This document shows positions 7,221-15,487 of a DNA stretch of 34,679 nt, one piece after another. Both the position numbers and the translations under genes were made by a program. Source of the stretch: Hydrogenophaga sp. (GTDB lineage: Bacteria; Pseudomonadota; Gammaproteobacteria; Burkholderiales; Burkholderiaceae_C). The stretch spans positions 1-34,679 of the forward strand of contig NZ_JAOASO010000118.1 in NCBI RefSeq assembly GCF_030158645.1, read 5' to 3'. A model generated the notes under the pieces. The model searched no databases. It had not been told where the DNA came from and saw only the letters and a program-made list of their open reading frames with translations. Numbering within the stretch: the stretch's first letter is position 1; each line of letters starts with the position of its first letter.

Positions 7221-7958
7221 TCAGCCCATGTGCAGGCCGCCGTTGACCGAGAAGTCGGCGCCGGTGGCGTAGCCGCCGTCTTCGCTGGCGAGCCACGCAA
7301 TGATGGAGGCGATCTCGCCGGGTTCACCCAGGCGCTTCACGGGCACGGTGGCCACGATCTTTTCCAGCACGTCGGGGCGGATGGCCTTGACCATGTCGGT
7401 GCCGATGTAGCCCGGGCTCACGGTGTTGACCGTGACGCCCTTGTTGGCCAGTTCCTGCGCCAGCGCCATCGAGAAGCCGTGCATGCCGGCCTTGGCGGCC
7501 GAGTAGTTGGTCTGGCCGGCCTGGCCCTTTTCGCCGTTGACCGACGAAATGTTGATGATGCGGCCCCAGCCTTTTTCCACCATGTCGGCCACGACCTGCT
7601 TGGTCACGTTGAACATGGAGTTGAGGTTGGTCTCGATCACGGCGTCCCAGTCTTCGCGGGACATCTTCAGGAACATGCGGTCGCGCGTGATGCCGGCGTT
7701 GTTCACCAGCACGTCGATGGTGCCGTGCTCGGCCTTGGTCTTGGTGAAGGCTTCGACCGTGGATGCCCAGTCGCCCACATTGCCGACCGATGCGTAGAAC
7801 GTGAAGCCCAGGGCCGCTTGCTCGTCGATCCACTTCTTGAAATCGCGCGTGGGACCGCAGCCGGCGATGACCTTGAAGCCTTCTTTGTGCAGGCGCTGGC
7901 AGATGGCCGTTCCGATGCCACCCATGCCACCGGTGACGTACGCTACTTTTTGACTCAT
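7221..7958 (-). CDS. phaB: Acetoacetyl-CoA reductase PhaB
   Basis: 245 residues, the usual length. It reduces acetoacetyl-CoA to (R)-3-hydroxybutyryl-CoA with NADPH, the second step of polyhydroxybutyrate synthesis. A short-chain dehydrogenase fold is visible: cofactor motif TGGMGGIG (9-16), NNAG (86-89), and the catalytic Ser139, Tyr152 and Lys156 in NISSVNGEKGQAGQTNYSAA. The C-terminus GADFSVNGGLHMG is typical of PhaB. A good ribosome site (AGAGGAG) precedes the ATG. It is last in phaC-phaA-phaB, with an 81-base gap behind phaA that holds a hairpin, and is followed by the terminator at 7176-7199. Confidence 0.96.
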   Translation of the reverse strand: MSQKVAYVTGGMGGIGTAICQRLHKEGFKVIAGCGPTRDFKKWIDEQAALGFTFYASVGNVGDWASTVEAFTKTKAEHGTIDVLVNNAGITRDRMFLKMSREDWDAVIETNLNSMFNVTKQVVADMVEKGWGRIINISSVNGEKGQAGQTNYSAAKAGMHGFSMALAQELANKGVTVNTVSPGYIGTDMVKAIRPDVLEKIVATVPVKRLGEPGEIASIIAWLASEDGGYATGADFSVNGGLHMG

Positions 7959-7992
7959 TGGGGGTTCTCCTCTGGTTTGTGTGTGTTGGGTT

Positions 7993-8013
7993 GCAGGGCG
8001 CGAGCCGCCCTGC
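7993..8013 (-). repeat. Intercistronic hairpin between phaA and phaB
   Basis: GCAGGGCG (7993-8000) and CGCCCTGC (8006-8013) form a perfect 8-bp stem with a 5-base loop in the 81-base gap. No T-run follows on the minus strand, so it is more likely an mRNA stability or partial attenuation element than a full terminator. Confidence 0.5.
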
Positions 8014-8039
8014 TCTCTGCGTTTGAATCTACAGGCAAA

Positions 8040-9218
8040 TCAGCGTTCGACCGCGAGGGAAACCCCCATGCCGCCACCGATACACAGCGCAGCAACGCCC
8101 TTTTTCGCGTCGCGTCGCACCATTTCGTGCAGCAGCGTCACCAGGATGCGGCAACCGGACGCGCCGATGGGGTGACCGATCGCGATCGCACCACCGTTGA
8201 CGTTCACACGGGCCGGGTCGATGTCCAGCGCCTTGTTGACGGCGCAGGCCTGGGCGGCGAAGGCTTCGTTGAGCTCGAACAGGTCCACGTCCGACGCCTT
8301 CCAGCCGGCGCGCATGAGTGCCTTCTGCGTGGCGGGCACCGGGCCCATGCCCATGGTGGCGGGGTCCAGGCCGCTGGTGCCGAAGGCGGCGATGCGCGCG
8401 AGCGGCGTCAGGCCCAGTGCAGCGGCTTTCTTCGCGGTCATCACCATCACGGCAGCGGCGCCATCGTTCAGGCCCGAGGCGTTGCCGGCGGTCACGGAAC
8501 CCGCCTTGTCGAAAGCCGGACGCAAGCCCGCCAGCGCTTCGGCGTTGGTTTTCTTGTTGATGAATTCGTCGGTGTCGAACACGACCGGATCACCCTTGCG
8601 CTGCGGAATGCTCACGCCGACGATCTCGTCCTTGAACTTGCCGGCATCTTGTGCGGCGCTGGCCTTTTGCTGGCTGCCCAGGGCCAAGGCATCCTGCATG
8701 TCGCGCGTGATGGCGTGGGCCTTGGCCACGTTTTCGGCGGTGATGCCCATGTGGTACTGGTTGTACACGTCCCACAGGCCGTCAACGATCATGGTGTCGA
8801 TCATTTTCCAGTCGCCCATGCGCTGGCCATCGCGGCTGCCGTTGAGCACGTGCGGGCTGGCGCTCATGTTTTCCTGGCCACCGGCGATCACGATCTCGCT
8901 GTCGCCCCAGGCCACGGCCTGCGCGGCCAGCATCACGGCCTTGAGGCCGGAGCCACACACGGCGTTGATGGTCAGCGCCGGGGTTTCCTTGGCCACACCG
9001 GCCTTCATCATGGCCTGGCGGGCCGGGTTCTGGCCCACGCCTGCGGCCAGCACCTGGCCCATGATCACTTCACCGATCACGTCGGCGGGCAGGCCACTGC
9101 GCTCCAGCATGGCCTTGATGACGATGCTGCCGAGCTCGGTGGCGGGGACTTTGGCGAGCGAGCCGCCAAACTTGCCGACGGCGGTGCGGGCGGCTGAAAC
9201 GATGACGATGTCTTCCAT
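8040..9218 (-). CDS. phaA: Acetyl-CoA acetyltransferase (beta-ketothiolase) PhaA
   Basis: 392 residues from ATG 9216-9218, preceded by AAGGAG. It condenses two acetyl-CoA into acetoacetyl-CoA, the first step toward PHB. The thiolase acyl-acceptor Cys88 is in NAVCGSGLKAV, the His in GGAIAIGHPIGASG (about 349), and the second Cys379 in CIGGGMGVSLAVER at the C-terminus. MEDIVIVSAARTAVGKFGGS is the standard thiolase start, so the longer open frame to 9386 is rejected because it overlaps phaC. It lies 35 bases downstream of phaC. Confidence 0.96.
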   Translation of the reverse strand: MEDIVIVSAARTAVGKFGGSLAKVPATELGSIVIKAMLERSGLPADVIGEVIMGQVLAAGVGQNPARQAMMKAGVAKETPALTINAVCGSGLKAVMLAAQAVAWGDSEIVIAGGQENMSASPHVLNGSRDGQRMGDWKMIDTMIVDGLWDVYNQYHMGITAENVAKAHAITRDMQDALALGSQQKASAAQDAGKFKDEIVGVSIPQRKGDPVVFDTDEFINKKTNAEALAGLRPAFDKAGSVTAGNASGLNDGAAAVMVMTAKKAAALGLTPLARIAAFGTSGLDPATMGMGPVPATQKALMRAGWKASDVDLFELNEAFAAQACAVNKALDIDPARVNVNGGAIAIGHPIGASGCRILVTLLHEMVRRDAKKGVAALCIGGGMGVSLAVER

Positions 9219-9253
9219 GGGTTTGCTCCTTGTTGTGCTGAAAAAATTCGGGG

Positions 9254-11116
9254 TCAAGCCTTGGCTTTGACGTAGCGACCCGGCGCGGGCTCGATGACCG
9301 CGTAGCTCTTGCCCTTGCCGTAGGTCTTGGGCGCCGCGACCTGTTTGCCTGCCTGCGGCTTGAGCCAGGCGGCCCAGTCGGTCCACCAGCTGCCGGCTTG
9401 TTCATCCGCGCTGGCGATCCACTCGTTCACGTCTTTCGGGAATTTGGTGGACGAGCCGATCCAGTGGCTGCGCTTCTTCTTGCTGGCCGGGTTGATCACG
9501 CCGGCGATGTGGCCCGAGGCCCCCATGACGAAACGCTTCTTGCCGGGGAACACCTGGGTGCTCGCGTAGGCGCCGCCGATGGGCACGATGTGGTCTTCGC
9601 GCGAGCCGTAGAGGTAGACCGGCAGCTTCACCTGGCGGAAGTCGATCTTCTCGCCGCACACCGTCATCTTGCCGGGCTTGATGAGGTTGTTCTCCAGGTA
9701 CATCTGGCGCAGGTAGCGCGTGTAGTACGGGCCGGGCAGGTTGGTGCTGTCGGAGTTCCAGTACAGCAGGTCAAACGGCGGCGGCGTCTCGCCCTTGAGG
9801 TAGTTGCCCACCACGTAGTTCCACACCAGGTCGTTCGGGCGCAGGAAGCTGAAGGTGGTGGCGAGATCTCGCCCCGGCATGAGGCCGCCTTGGGCAAACT
9901 GCGCCTCGCGGTACTTGACGAAGTTCTCGTCGATGAACACGTCGAGGATGCCGGTGTCGGTGAAGTCGAGCAGCGTGGTGAGAAAGGTCGCGCAGTTCAC
10001 CGGCTCTTCACCGCGCGCAGCCAGCACGGCCAGCGCCGTGCCCAGCATGGTGCCGCCCACGCAGAAGCCCAGCGCATTGATGGTCTCGGCACCGGTGATG
10101 TCTTGCGTGACCTCGATGGCCTTGATCACCGCGTCTTCGATGTACTGGTCCCAGGTGGCCTGCGCCAGCGACTCGTCGGGGTTGCGCCAGCTCACCACAA
10201 AGGTGCGGTGACCCTGCTCCACGCAGTAGCGGATCAGCGAGTTCTCGGGCTGCAGATCGAGGATGTAGAACTTGTTGATGCAGGGCGGCACCAGCAGGAA
10301 CGGGCGCTCGTACACCTTGGCCGTGAGCGGCTTGTATTCGATCAGCTGGAACAGCTCGTTCTCGAACACCACCGCGCCTTCGGTGGTGGCCACGTTCTTG
10401 CCCACCTCGAACACGCTCTCGTCGGTCATGGAGACATGGCCCTGCTTCATGTCGTGCAGCAGGTTGGCCATGCCCTTGGCGATGCTCTCGCCCTGGGTGT
10501 CGATGGCTTTTTTCTGCGCTTCGGCGTTGAAGGCCAGGAAGTTGCTCGGCGCACTGGCGTCGATCCACTGCTGCACCGCGAAGCGCACGCGGGTGCGGGT
10601 TTTGGCATCGCCCTGCACCGCGTCGGCCAGGGCCATGAGGGTGCGCGCGTTGAGCAGGTAGGCTGCGGCGGAGAACGCCGCCATCGGGTTGTTGGCCCAG
10701 GCATCGGACGCAAAGCGCCGATCGCCCTCGGGCTTGACCGCCGGGCCCTGGTTCCACAGGCCGGTCACGTCCTTGAGGTACTGGTTCTGGATCTCCAGCA
10801 GTTTTGCGGGATCGAAACTCACCTGCTGACCCGAGGCGTTCTTGAACATGTCGACCATGCCGGGCATGGCAGGCATCGCTGGCATGCCGGGGAAGACCGC
10901 CCCACCTGTCGGCATGGCCATCCCGAACGGGTTGGCTCCACCCGCTTGCGGCATGAACGCCTTGAATGCCGCAAAGGGGTCGGTTGCGCCGGGCTGGACA
11001 CCCGCCGCAGCCCCGGGAAAAGCTTGGGCCACCTGCGTCCATTGCTGAACAAGGTTTTGCTGGAACTGGTTGGCGGTCTCCAGCCAGTCGGTGGGTGGGG
11101 TTTTGCCCGATGTCAT
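9254..11116 (-). CDS. phaC: Class I polyhydroxyalkanoate synthase PhaC
   Basis: 620 residues. It polymerises (R)-3-hydroxyacyl-CoA to PHA at the granule surface. The lipase-like box is GFCVGGTMLG with nucleophile Cys352; the Asp (YGSREDHIVP) and His (GASGHIAGVINP) of the triad are present, as are the conserved WRNPDESLAQATWDQYI and NALG segments. The start at ATG 11114-11116 follows AGGAGACC; the frame remains open further upstream without support. The N-terminal 95 residues are variable and contain a Met/Pro/Gly-rich stretch (FPGMPAMPAMPGMVDMF), longer than in Cupriavidus PhaC and likely flexible. It is the first gene of phaCAB, so the promoter should lie in 11117-11245. Confidence 0.96.
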   Translation of the reverse strand: MTSGKTPPTDWLETANQFQQNLVQQWTQVAQAFPGAAAGVQPGATDPFAAFKAFMPQAGGANPFGMAMPTGGAVFPGMPAMPAMPGMVDMFKNASGQQVSFDPAKLLEIQNQYLKDVTGLWNQGPAVKPEGDRRFASDAWANNPMAAFSAAAYLLNARTLMALADAVQGDAKTRTRVRFAVQQWIDASAPSNFLAFNAEAQKKAIDTQGESIAKGMANLLHDMKQGHVSMTDESVFEVGKNVATTEGAVVFENELFQLIEYKPLTAKVYERPFLLVPPCINKFYILDLQPENSLIRYCVEQGHRTFVVSWRNPDESLAQATWDQYIEDAVIKAIEVTQDITGAETINALGFCVGGTMLGTALAVLAARGEEPVNCATFLTTLLDFTDTGILDVFIDENFVKYREAQFAQGGLMPGRDLATTFSFLRPNDLVWNYVVGNYLKGETPPPFDLLYWNSDSTNLPGPYYTRYLRQMYLENNLIKPGKMTVCGEKIDFRQVKLPVYLYGSREDHIVPIGGAYASTQVFPGKKRFVMGASGHIAGVINPASKKKRSHWIGSSTKFPKDVNEWIASADEQAGSWWTDWAAWLKPQAGKQVAAPKTYGKGKSYAVIEPAPGRYVKAKA

Positions 11117-11151
11117 GCTGGTCTCCTGTGCTTTTGTGTGCGGCTTATCAT

Positions 11152-11185
11152 CCCCACGGTGGGGAAAAATTTCCGGGTTTTCCCC
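11152..11185. promoter_or_regulatory. Overlapping inverted repeats upstream of phaC
   Basis: CCCCAC-G-GTGGGG (11152-11164) is a 13-bp palindrome. Its right arm continues as GGGGAAAA (11161-11168), which pairs with TTTTCCCC (11178-11185). The two mutually exclusive repeats lie 36-70 bases upstream of the phaC start and about 60 bases from the divergent small membrane gene. They could be an operator or promoter element; no known PhaR-type TTGC box is recognised. Confidence 0.4.
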
Positions 11186-11245
11186 AGTATCTGCGTGGCG
11201 GCTTCCAGCAGACTGACATGGTTTCCCCGGTCTGCAAGGAATGCT

Positions 11246-11575
11246 GTGTACCTGGTCGTGATCGGTTGGATGTATGTGGTTCTGATGATGTCGGTGGCGG
11301 AGGCGAGCAACTCCACCGGATCCATCCTCGGGGCCATTGTGACCTTTTTTCTTTACGGTTTGCTGCCCGTCGTCCTCGTGGTTTACGTGATGAGGACCCC
11401 TGCACGGCGCAAGGAAATCAAGGCCCGCGAAGCGGCCGAACATCAGGCCCAGATGGCGCGACTGGCCGCCAATGCAGAACCGGCATCCGGTGTTTCACTC
11501 GATCCAGACGCAGGCGGCCATGCGTCCGGTGCTGCCGAGCAAGGCGGCGTCGCGCCGGTGCGAAAAGAAACGTGA
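11246..11575 (+). CDS. Small conserved membrane protein
   Basis: I choose the GTG start at 11246-11248 because AAGGA sits at the right distance (11236-11240); this gives 109 residues. Two hydrophobic segments follow: about residues 1-19 (YLVVIGWMYVVLMMSVAEAS) and 27-47 (ILGAIVTFFLYGLLPVVLVV), then a basic stretch (RTPARRKEIKAREAAEH) and a low-complexity Gly/Ala tail. The hydrophobic pattern resembles small inner-membrane proteins I recall from Comamonadaceae, but no function is known to me. The final 81 bases overlap the 3' end of pgeF on the opposite strand. It is divergent from phaC. Confidence 0.75.
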   Translation: MYLVVIGWMYVVLMMSVAEASNSTGSILGAIVTFFLYGLLPVVLVVYVMRTPARRKEIKAREAAEHQAQMARLAANAEPASGVSLDPDAGGHASGAAEQGGVAPVRKET

Positions 11576-12265
11576 GGTCTGTGTCACGGTGCACCAGGGC
11601 GGTGACCCATCGTTGCCGTGCACATGGGTGATGCCCATCGCCTGAAGCCTCAGGCGAGCCAGGGCCTGCAGATCGGCCAGAAACTTGCCTTTGCCCAGGG
11701 GCCAGAAATGGGCGCCCGCTTCGGGGTCGGCCGCCACGAACGTCTCGCACACTTCCGCCCCCACTTCAAACGCGCCCGGCCCGATGCAGGGGCCCAGCCA
11801 GACCACGATATCGCCCTCGCCGGCCGACTCGCGCAAAGTCCCGACGGTGGCCTCCAGCACGCCTTGAACCAGACCCCGCCAGCCCGCGTGCGCCGCGGCC
11901 ACCCAGGTGCCTGACGCGTGCGTGAACAGCACCGGCAAACAATCGGCCACCATGATCGTGGCCACGACGCCGGGGCCGTGCGCCACGCAGGCATCGGCGG
12001 TGGTGCCATCGGGCGTGTCGGGGGTCAGCGGCACGACGTGTGTGCCATGCACCTGCTGCAAGAACACCGGTCGCGCGGGCGCTGTGAGGGCTGCAAGCCG
12101 TTCGCGGTTGCCCGCGACAGCCAGAGGCTCGTCGCGGACGTGATCACCCAGGTTGAAGCTGTCGAACGGCGGCACCGACACGCCACCCAGGCGCGTGGTG
12201 AACAGCGCCCGCACGCCGGGCGGCGCAGGCCAATCGGGTTGGATGCCGTCGGCCGTCAGCAGCAT
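11495..12265 (-). CDS. pgeF: Laccase-domain protein PgeF/YfiH (polyphenol oxidase family)
   Basis: 256 residues. The family includes E. coli YfiH (PgeF), a hydrolase that removes misincorporated L-Ser from peptidoglycan precursors, and zinc/copper-dependent purine-handling homologues. Conserved metal-site motifs are visible: FLQQVHGTHVV, MVADCLPVLF and AAAHAGWRGLVQGV, with GPCIGPGAFEVG and the C-terminal SRFFSHRRD. The ATG at 12263-12265 overlaps the maiA stop codon by one base (TGATG), so the gene is translationally coupled to maiA. The last 81 bases overlap the opposite-strand membrane protein gene. Confidence 0.92.
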   Translation of the reverse strand: MLLTADGIQPDWPAPPGVRALFTTRLGGVSVPPFDSFNLGDHVRDEPLAVAGNRERLAALTAPARPVFLQQVHGTHVVPLTPDTPDGTTADACVAHGPGVVATIMVADCLPVLFTHASGTWVAAAHAGWRGLVQGVLEATVGTLRESAGEGDIVVWLGPCIGPGAFEVGAEVCETFVAADPEAGAHFWPLGKGKFLADLQALARLRLQAMGITHVHGNDGSPPWCTVTQTSRFFSHRRDAALLGSTGRMAACVWIE

Positions 12266-12906
12266 CAGGTTTCGGCGTCCGGGCAGGCCGAGGGTTGCGC
12301 TTTCTGGAACGCGGGATGCTTCATGCAGGCCTCGAATGCGGCCATGGTGCGCGGCAGCCCCGAGAAGTCGACGTTGAAACGCTGGCCGTTGAAGATCTGC
12401 GGCACCAGGCAGCAATCGGCCAGGGTCGGTGTTTCCCCGAAACAATAGGTGCCGGGTGGCTGCGCGGCCAGCTGGCGCTCGAACGACTCCAGCCCGCTGC
12501 GCACCCAGTGGCGGTACCAGGTGTTCTTGGTGTCCTCGTCCACCTGGAGGTCCTTGCTCAGGTACTTGAGCACGCGCAGGTTGTTGATGGGGTGGATCTC
12601 GCACGCAATGATCTGGGAGAGCGCCCGCACGCGCGCACGGCCCAGCGCGTCGGCCGGCAGCAAGGCGGGGGTGGGGTGCAGTTCGTCGAGGTATTCGATG
12701 ATGGCCATCGACTGCGTCAGCCGAGTGCCGTCATCGAGTTCGAGCAAGGGCACCAGGCCTTCCACCGCGATGTCGGCGTAAGCCGGCAGCTTGTGCTCAC
12801 CCTTGGCCAGGTGGACCGAGTGGTATTCGTAATCGAGGCCTTTGAGGGCCAGCGCGATGCGCACGCGAAACGAGGCCGAGGAGCGGAAGTAGTTGTAGAG
12901 CTTCAT
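12265..12906 (-). CDS. maiA: Maleylacetoacetate isomerase (zeta-class GST)
   Basis: 213 residues. Zeta GSTs isomerise maleylacetoacetate (or maleylpyruvate) to the fumaryl form with glutathione, in homogentisate or gentisate breakdown. The glutathione-site motif is RSSASFRVRIALALKG (Ser9-Ser10 region), with QSMAIIEYLDE in the thioredoxin-like half and the family mark ACEIHPINNLRVLKYL in the helical half. Start at ATG 12904-12906. No homogentisate dioxygenase is nearby; the only possible pathway partner in the window is the acylpyruvate hydrolase-like gene at 22594. The maleylpyruvate isomerase (NagL-like) role is an alternative. Confidence 0.9.
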   Translation of the reverse strand: MKLYNYFRSSASFRVRIALALKGLDYEYHSVHLAKGEHKLPAYADIAVEGLVPLLELDDGTRLTQSMAIIEYLDELHPTPALLPADALGRARVRALSQIIACEIHPINNLRVLKYLSKDLQVDEDTKNTWYRHWVRSGLESFERQLAAQPPGTYCFGETPTLADCCLVPQIFNGQRFNVDFSGLPRTMAAFEACMKHPAFQKAQPSACPDAET

Positions 12907-13007
12907 GACGCTGAGGATAAACGGTGGGAGGTATCCCGGCGAGGCACAGGCGGGTCGGTATAGTCCCTCTCGACGCATGTGCATCGATCAGAAACAAAAG
13001 GGACAAG

Positions 13008-13568
13008 ATGAAACTACGCATGGTCTTGCTGGCCTTCACGGCGGTCGCGCTGACCGGCTGCGCCTCGTTCGTGGCCCCCACCTACAGCCCGGACTACCCG
13101 AGCATCGACCGGCTCAAGGCCGCTCAGCTGGGCAAGGTCGCCGTGGGCGAATTCCAACCCCGCAGTCCGGAGGCACCGGTCAACAAGATCACTCTGCGGG
13201 GCGCACCCTTCGTGTCGTCCAACGGCTCCTTTGCACAGTACCTGGAAGACGCTATCCGCTCCGACCTCACCGAGCTGCGGGTGCTCGATCCCAAGTCCGA
13301 GACACGAATCGACGCCACGCTGCTGAAGAACGACATCGATGTGTCTGGCATCAACACCGGCGAAGGCTTCATGAATGTTCGCTTGAGTGTGGTCAAGCGC
13401 GGGCAGACGGTGCACGACAAGATCTACAGCGCGAAAACGCAGTTCGAGTCGAGCTTTGCCGCTGCTGTTGCGGTGCCGAAAGGCCAGAGCGAGTACCCCC
13501 GACTGGTGCGCACACTGCTGCAGACGATCTACGCCGATCCCGCCTTCATCACCGCTGTCAAACCTTGA
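13008..13568 (+). CDS. Putative lipoprotein
   Basis: 186 residues from ATG 13008, preceded by AAGGGA. Signal peptide MKLRMVLLAFTAVALTGCAS with lipobox LTGC (lipidated Cys at about residue 18). The mature part is soluble with mixed alpha/beta character (KVAVGEFQPRSP, FAQYLEDAIRSDLTELRVLD, IDATLLKNDID), resembling the layout of outer-membrane-assembly or CsgG/LptE-like periplasmic lipoproteins. No firm family is recognised. It is followed after 14 bases by a second lipoprotein gene on the same strand, suggesting a two-gene operon and perhaps a complex. Confidence 0.82.
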   Translation: MKLRMVLLAFTAVALTGCASFVAPTYSPDYPSIDRLKAAQLGKVAVGEFQPRSPEAPVNKITLRGAPFVSSNGSFAQYLEDAIRSDLTELRVLDPKSETRIDATLLKNDIDVSGINTGEGFMNVRLSVVKRGQTVHDKIYSAKTQFESSFAAAVAVPKGQSEYPRLVRTLLQTIYADPAFITAVKP

Positions 13569-13582
13569 GCCGAAAGCAACCC

Positions 13583-14173
13583 ATGTCACTTCAGAATTTC
13601 TGGCGCATTCCCGTGGCCACCGCACTGCTCGCCCTGCTGGCTGCCTGCGCCCACCCCATCGGCATCAGCCCGCTGGAAACACCCGTGCGCAACGAAACCG
13701 GGCTCAATCCGAAAAAGGTCGCCTACGTCATGACCGACGCGGACCGGGGCAAGGAAGTCATCACGGCGGGCGGTGGTGGCGACAAGGTCAGCTACTTTCC
13801 ATACCGCGACCTGGAGAAGTCCATTCGCGACGCGTTGCGCGCGGTGTACGCCGATGTGTTCGTGGTCAAGTCGGCGAGCGACCGCGAGGCCATCGCCGCT
13901 TTCGGTGTGAGCTATGTGTTCTCGCCCAGCATCACCACCAACACCGATTCGCCGTCGTTGTTCACCTGGCCACCCACGAAGTTCGGCATCGATCTGACGT
14001 GCGAAGTCAGCGACGCCGAGGGCAAGGCTGTTGCGACGGTGAAAGCGCAGGGCAACGGCACCGCCGAATTTGCCGAATTCAAAAGCGACTTCGGCCTGGC
14101 GGGGCGCCGAGCGGCCACCCAGCTGGCCGAGCAGCTCAAACAACAGGTGCAGGCCAACGCAACACTGCGTTGA
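13583..14173 (+). CDS. Putative lipoprotein, second of a pair
   Basis: 196 residues. The signal peptide runs through VATALLALLAACAHP, with lipobox LAAC (Cys near residue 22). The mature protein has KKVAYVMTDADRGKEVIT, a Gly-rich loop (AGGGGDKVSYFPY), then EKSIRDALRAVYADVFVV and SYVFSPSITTNTDSPSLFTW. The pattern of an exposed loop plus a domain able to sense or bind sugars or lipids is seen in several uncharacterised Burkholderiales lipoproteins; I do not recognise a named family. It lies 14 bases after the preceding lipoprotein gene, so it is probably cotranscribed, and is followed by a hairpin before the convergent OYE gene. Confidence 0.82.
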   Translation: MSLQNFWRIPVATALLALLAACAHPIGISPLETPVRNETGLNPKKVAYVMTDADRGKEVITAGGGGDKVSYFPYRDLEKSIRDALRAVYADVFVVKSASDREAIAAFGVSYVFSPSITTNTDSPSLFTWPPTKFGIDLTCEVSDAEGKAVATVKAQGNGTAEFAEFKSDFGLAGRRAATQLAEQLKQQVQANATLR

Positions 14174-14178
14174 GGCCT

Positions 14179-14219
14179 GCTCCACCTGCAGCGCCCAGAG
14201 GCGGCGGTGCAGGTGGAGC
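14179..14219. terminator. Hairpin between convergent genes
   Basis: GCTCCACCTGCA (14179-14190) and TGCAGGTGGAGC (14208-14219) form a 12-bp perfect stem with a 17-base loop, between the stops of the lipoprotein gene and the OYE gene. There is no T-run on either side, so it is terminator-like only by position and stem strength. Confidence 0.55.
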
Positions 14220-14223
14220 GACC

Positions 14224-15333
14224 TCAGGCGGCCTGCAGCGCGGGGTAGTCGGTGTAGCCTTGGGCGCCGCCGCCGTAGAAGGTCTTGCTGTCCGGCTCAT
14301 TGAACGGACCGCCTTGCTTCAGACGCTCGACGAGGTCTGGATTCGCAATGTAGGTCTTGCCAAAGGCCACCAGATCGGCGCCATTGTTCACGGCACCCTG
14401 GGCCAAGGCCAGGTCGTAGCCGTTGTTGACCATCCAGGCGGCCTTGCCGCCGGCTGCGTGGTAGCGGTCTCGCAACGCGTCGTAGTCGAACGGGCGGTCG
14501 GCCAGTTCGCGCGGGCCACCGGTGGCGCCCTCGATGAAGTGGACGTACGCGAGGTCGAACTTCGCGAGTTCCTGCATCACATGGCTGAACAGCGGCTGCG
14601 GATCGGCATCGATCACGTCGTTGGCCGGGGTCACGGGCGACAGGCGCACGCCGGTGCGGCCCGCGCCGATGGCGTCGGTCACGGCCTGCACCACCTCCAC
14701 CAGCAAACGGGCACGGTTCTCGATGCTGCCGCCGTGCGCGTCGGTGCGCAGGTTGCTGCCGGTCTTGAGGAACTGGTCGATCAAGTAACCGTTGGCAGCG
14801 TGAATCTCCACGCCGTCAAAGCCCGCTTCGATGGCAGCCAGAGCGGCCTTGCGGTAGTCGTTCACGATGCCGGGCAGCTCGCTGGTCTCAAGCGCACGGG
14901 GGACCGAGGTGTCCACGAACACGGGCGCGCCGTCCTTGAGCAGCACGGTCTTGGTCTTGGCGGCGATGGCCGAGGGCGCCACGGGCGCTGCCCCATTGGG
15001 TTGCAGGTCCACGTGCGACACACGGCCCACGTGCCAGAGTTGCGTGACGATTTTGCCGCCCGCGGCGTGCACCGCGGCGGTCACGGCTTTCCAGCCTTCG
15101 ATCTGCTCGGGTGCGTAGAGCCCGGGCACGTCCGCGTAGCCCTGGCCCTGGTGGCTGATGGCGGTGGCTTCGGTGATCAGCAGGCCGGCCGTGGCGCGCT
15201 GCTGGTAATAGGTGGCCATGAGCGGCGTGGGCACGGCGTTGGGCGCGCGGTTGCGCGTGAGCGGCGCCATGACGATGCGGTTGGCCAGCGACATGCTGCC
15301 GGCGGTGAGGGGTGAAAACAGTGACGTGGTCAT
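14224..15333 (-). CDS. nemA: Old Yellow Enzyme family FMN ene-reductase (NemA-like)
   Basis: 369 residues from ATG 15331-15333. These FMN enzymes reduce activated C=C bonds (maleimides, enones) and some nitro compounds with NAD(P)H. Motifs: LFSPLTAGSMSLANRIVMAP at the start, TEATAISHQGQGY, QLWHVGRVSH, and VEIHAANGYLIDQFL with the substrate-binding His-x-x-Asn, then RTDAHGGSIENRARLLVEV and the FMN phosphate site FGKTYIANPDL. This set matches the NemA/xenobiotic reductase group. An in-frame ATG six codons upstream (MERTSY) is an alternative start; neither start has a strong ribosome site. The symbol is by family similarity only. Confidence 0.88.
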   Translation of the reverse strand: MTTSLFSPLTAGSMSLANRIVMAPLTRNRAPNAVPTPLMATYYQQRATAGLLITEATAISHQGQGYADVPGLYAPEQIEGWKAVTAAVHAAGGKIVTQLWHVGRVSHVDLQPNGAAPVAPSAIAAKTKTVLLKDGAPVFVDTSVPRALETSELPGIVNDYRKAALAAIEAGFDGVEIHAANGYLIDQFLKTGSNLRTDAHGGSIENRARLLVEVVQAVTDAIGAGRTGVRLSPVTPANDVIDADPQPLFSHVMQELAKFDLAYVHFIEGATGGPRELADRPFDYDALRDRYHAAGGKAAWMVNNGYDLALAQGAVNNGADLVAFGKTYIANPDLVERLKQGGPFNEPDSKTFYGGGAQGYTDYPALQAA

Positions 15334-15487
15334 GTAGGAGGTGCGTTCCATTGAAGGAGCCGAGGGAAAACCCCAGTATTCCTCCATACCCCTTTTCACG
15401 GGTCGGACTTGGTCCATAACCCGCGTGCAACACGGCCATTCACTGGTGCCGCCACGCGACTTGCCCGCGCATGGCAGCCCGGCATGC

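Noticed and set aside
7230-9197. Long open frame opposite phaB and phaA
   Set aside because: Same mirror effect: it runs unbroken through two well-recognised genes and the gap between them and resembles no protein.
10840-10905. Short repetitive GGCATG-like pattern in phaC
   Set aside because: It only reflects the Met/Pro/Gly-rich stretch of the PhaC N-terminus and is not a DNA repeat element.
9398-11575. Very long open frame on the plus strand opposite phaC
   Set aside because: It is a mirror frame caused by the high-GC codon pattern of phaC; its sequence is His/Val/Arg/Gly-rich without fold logic. Only its last 110 codons (11246-11575), outside phaC, look like a real protein.
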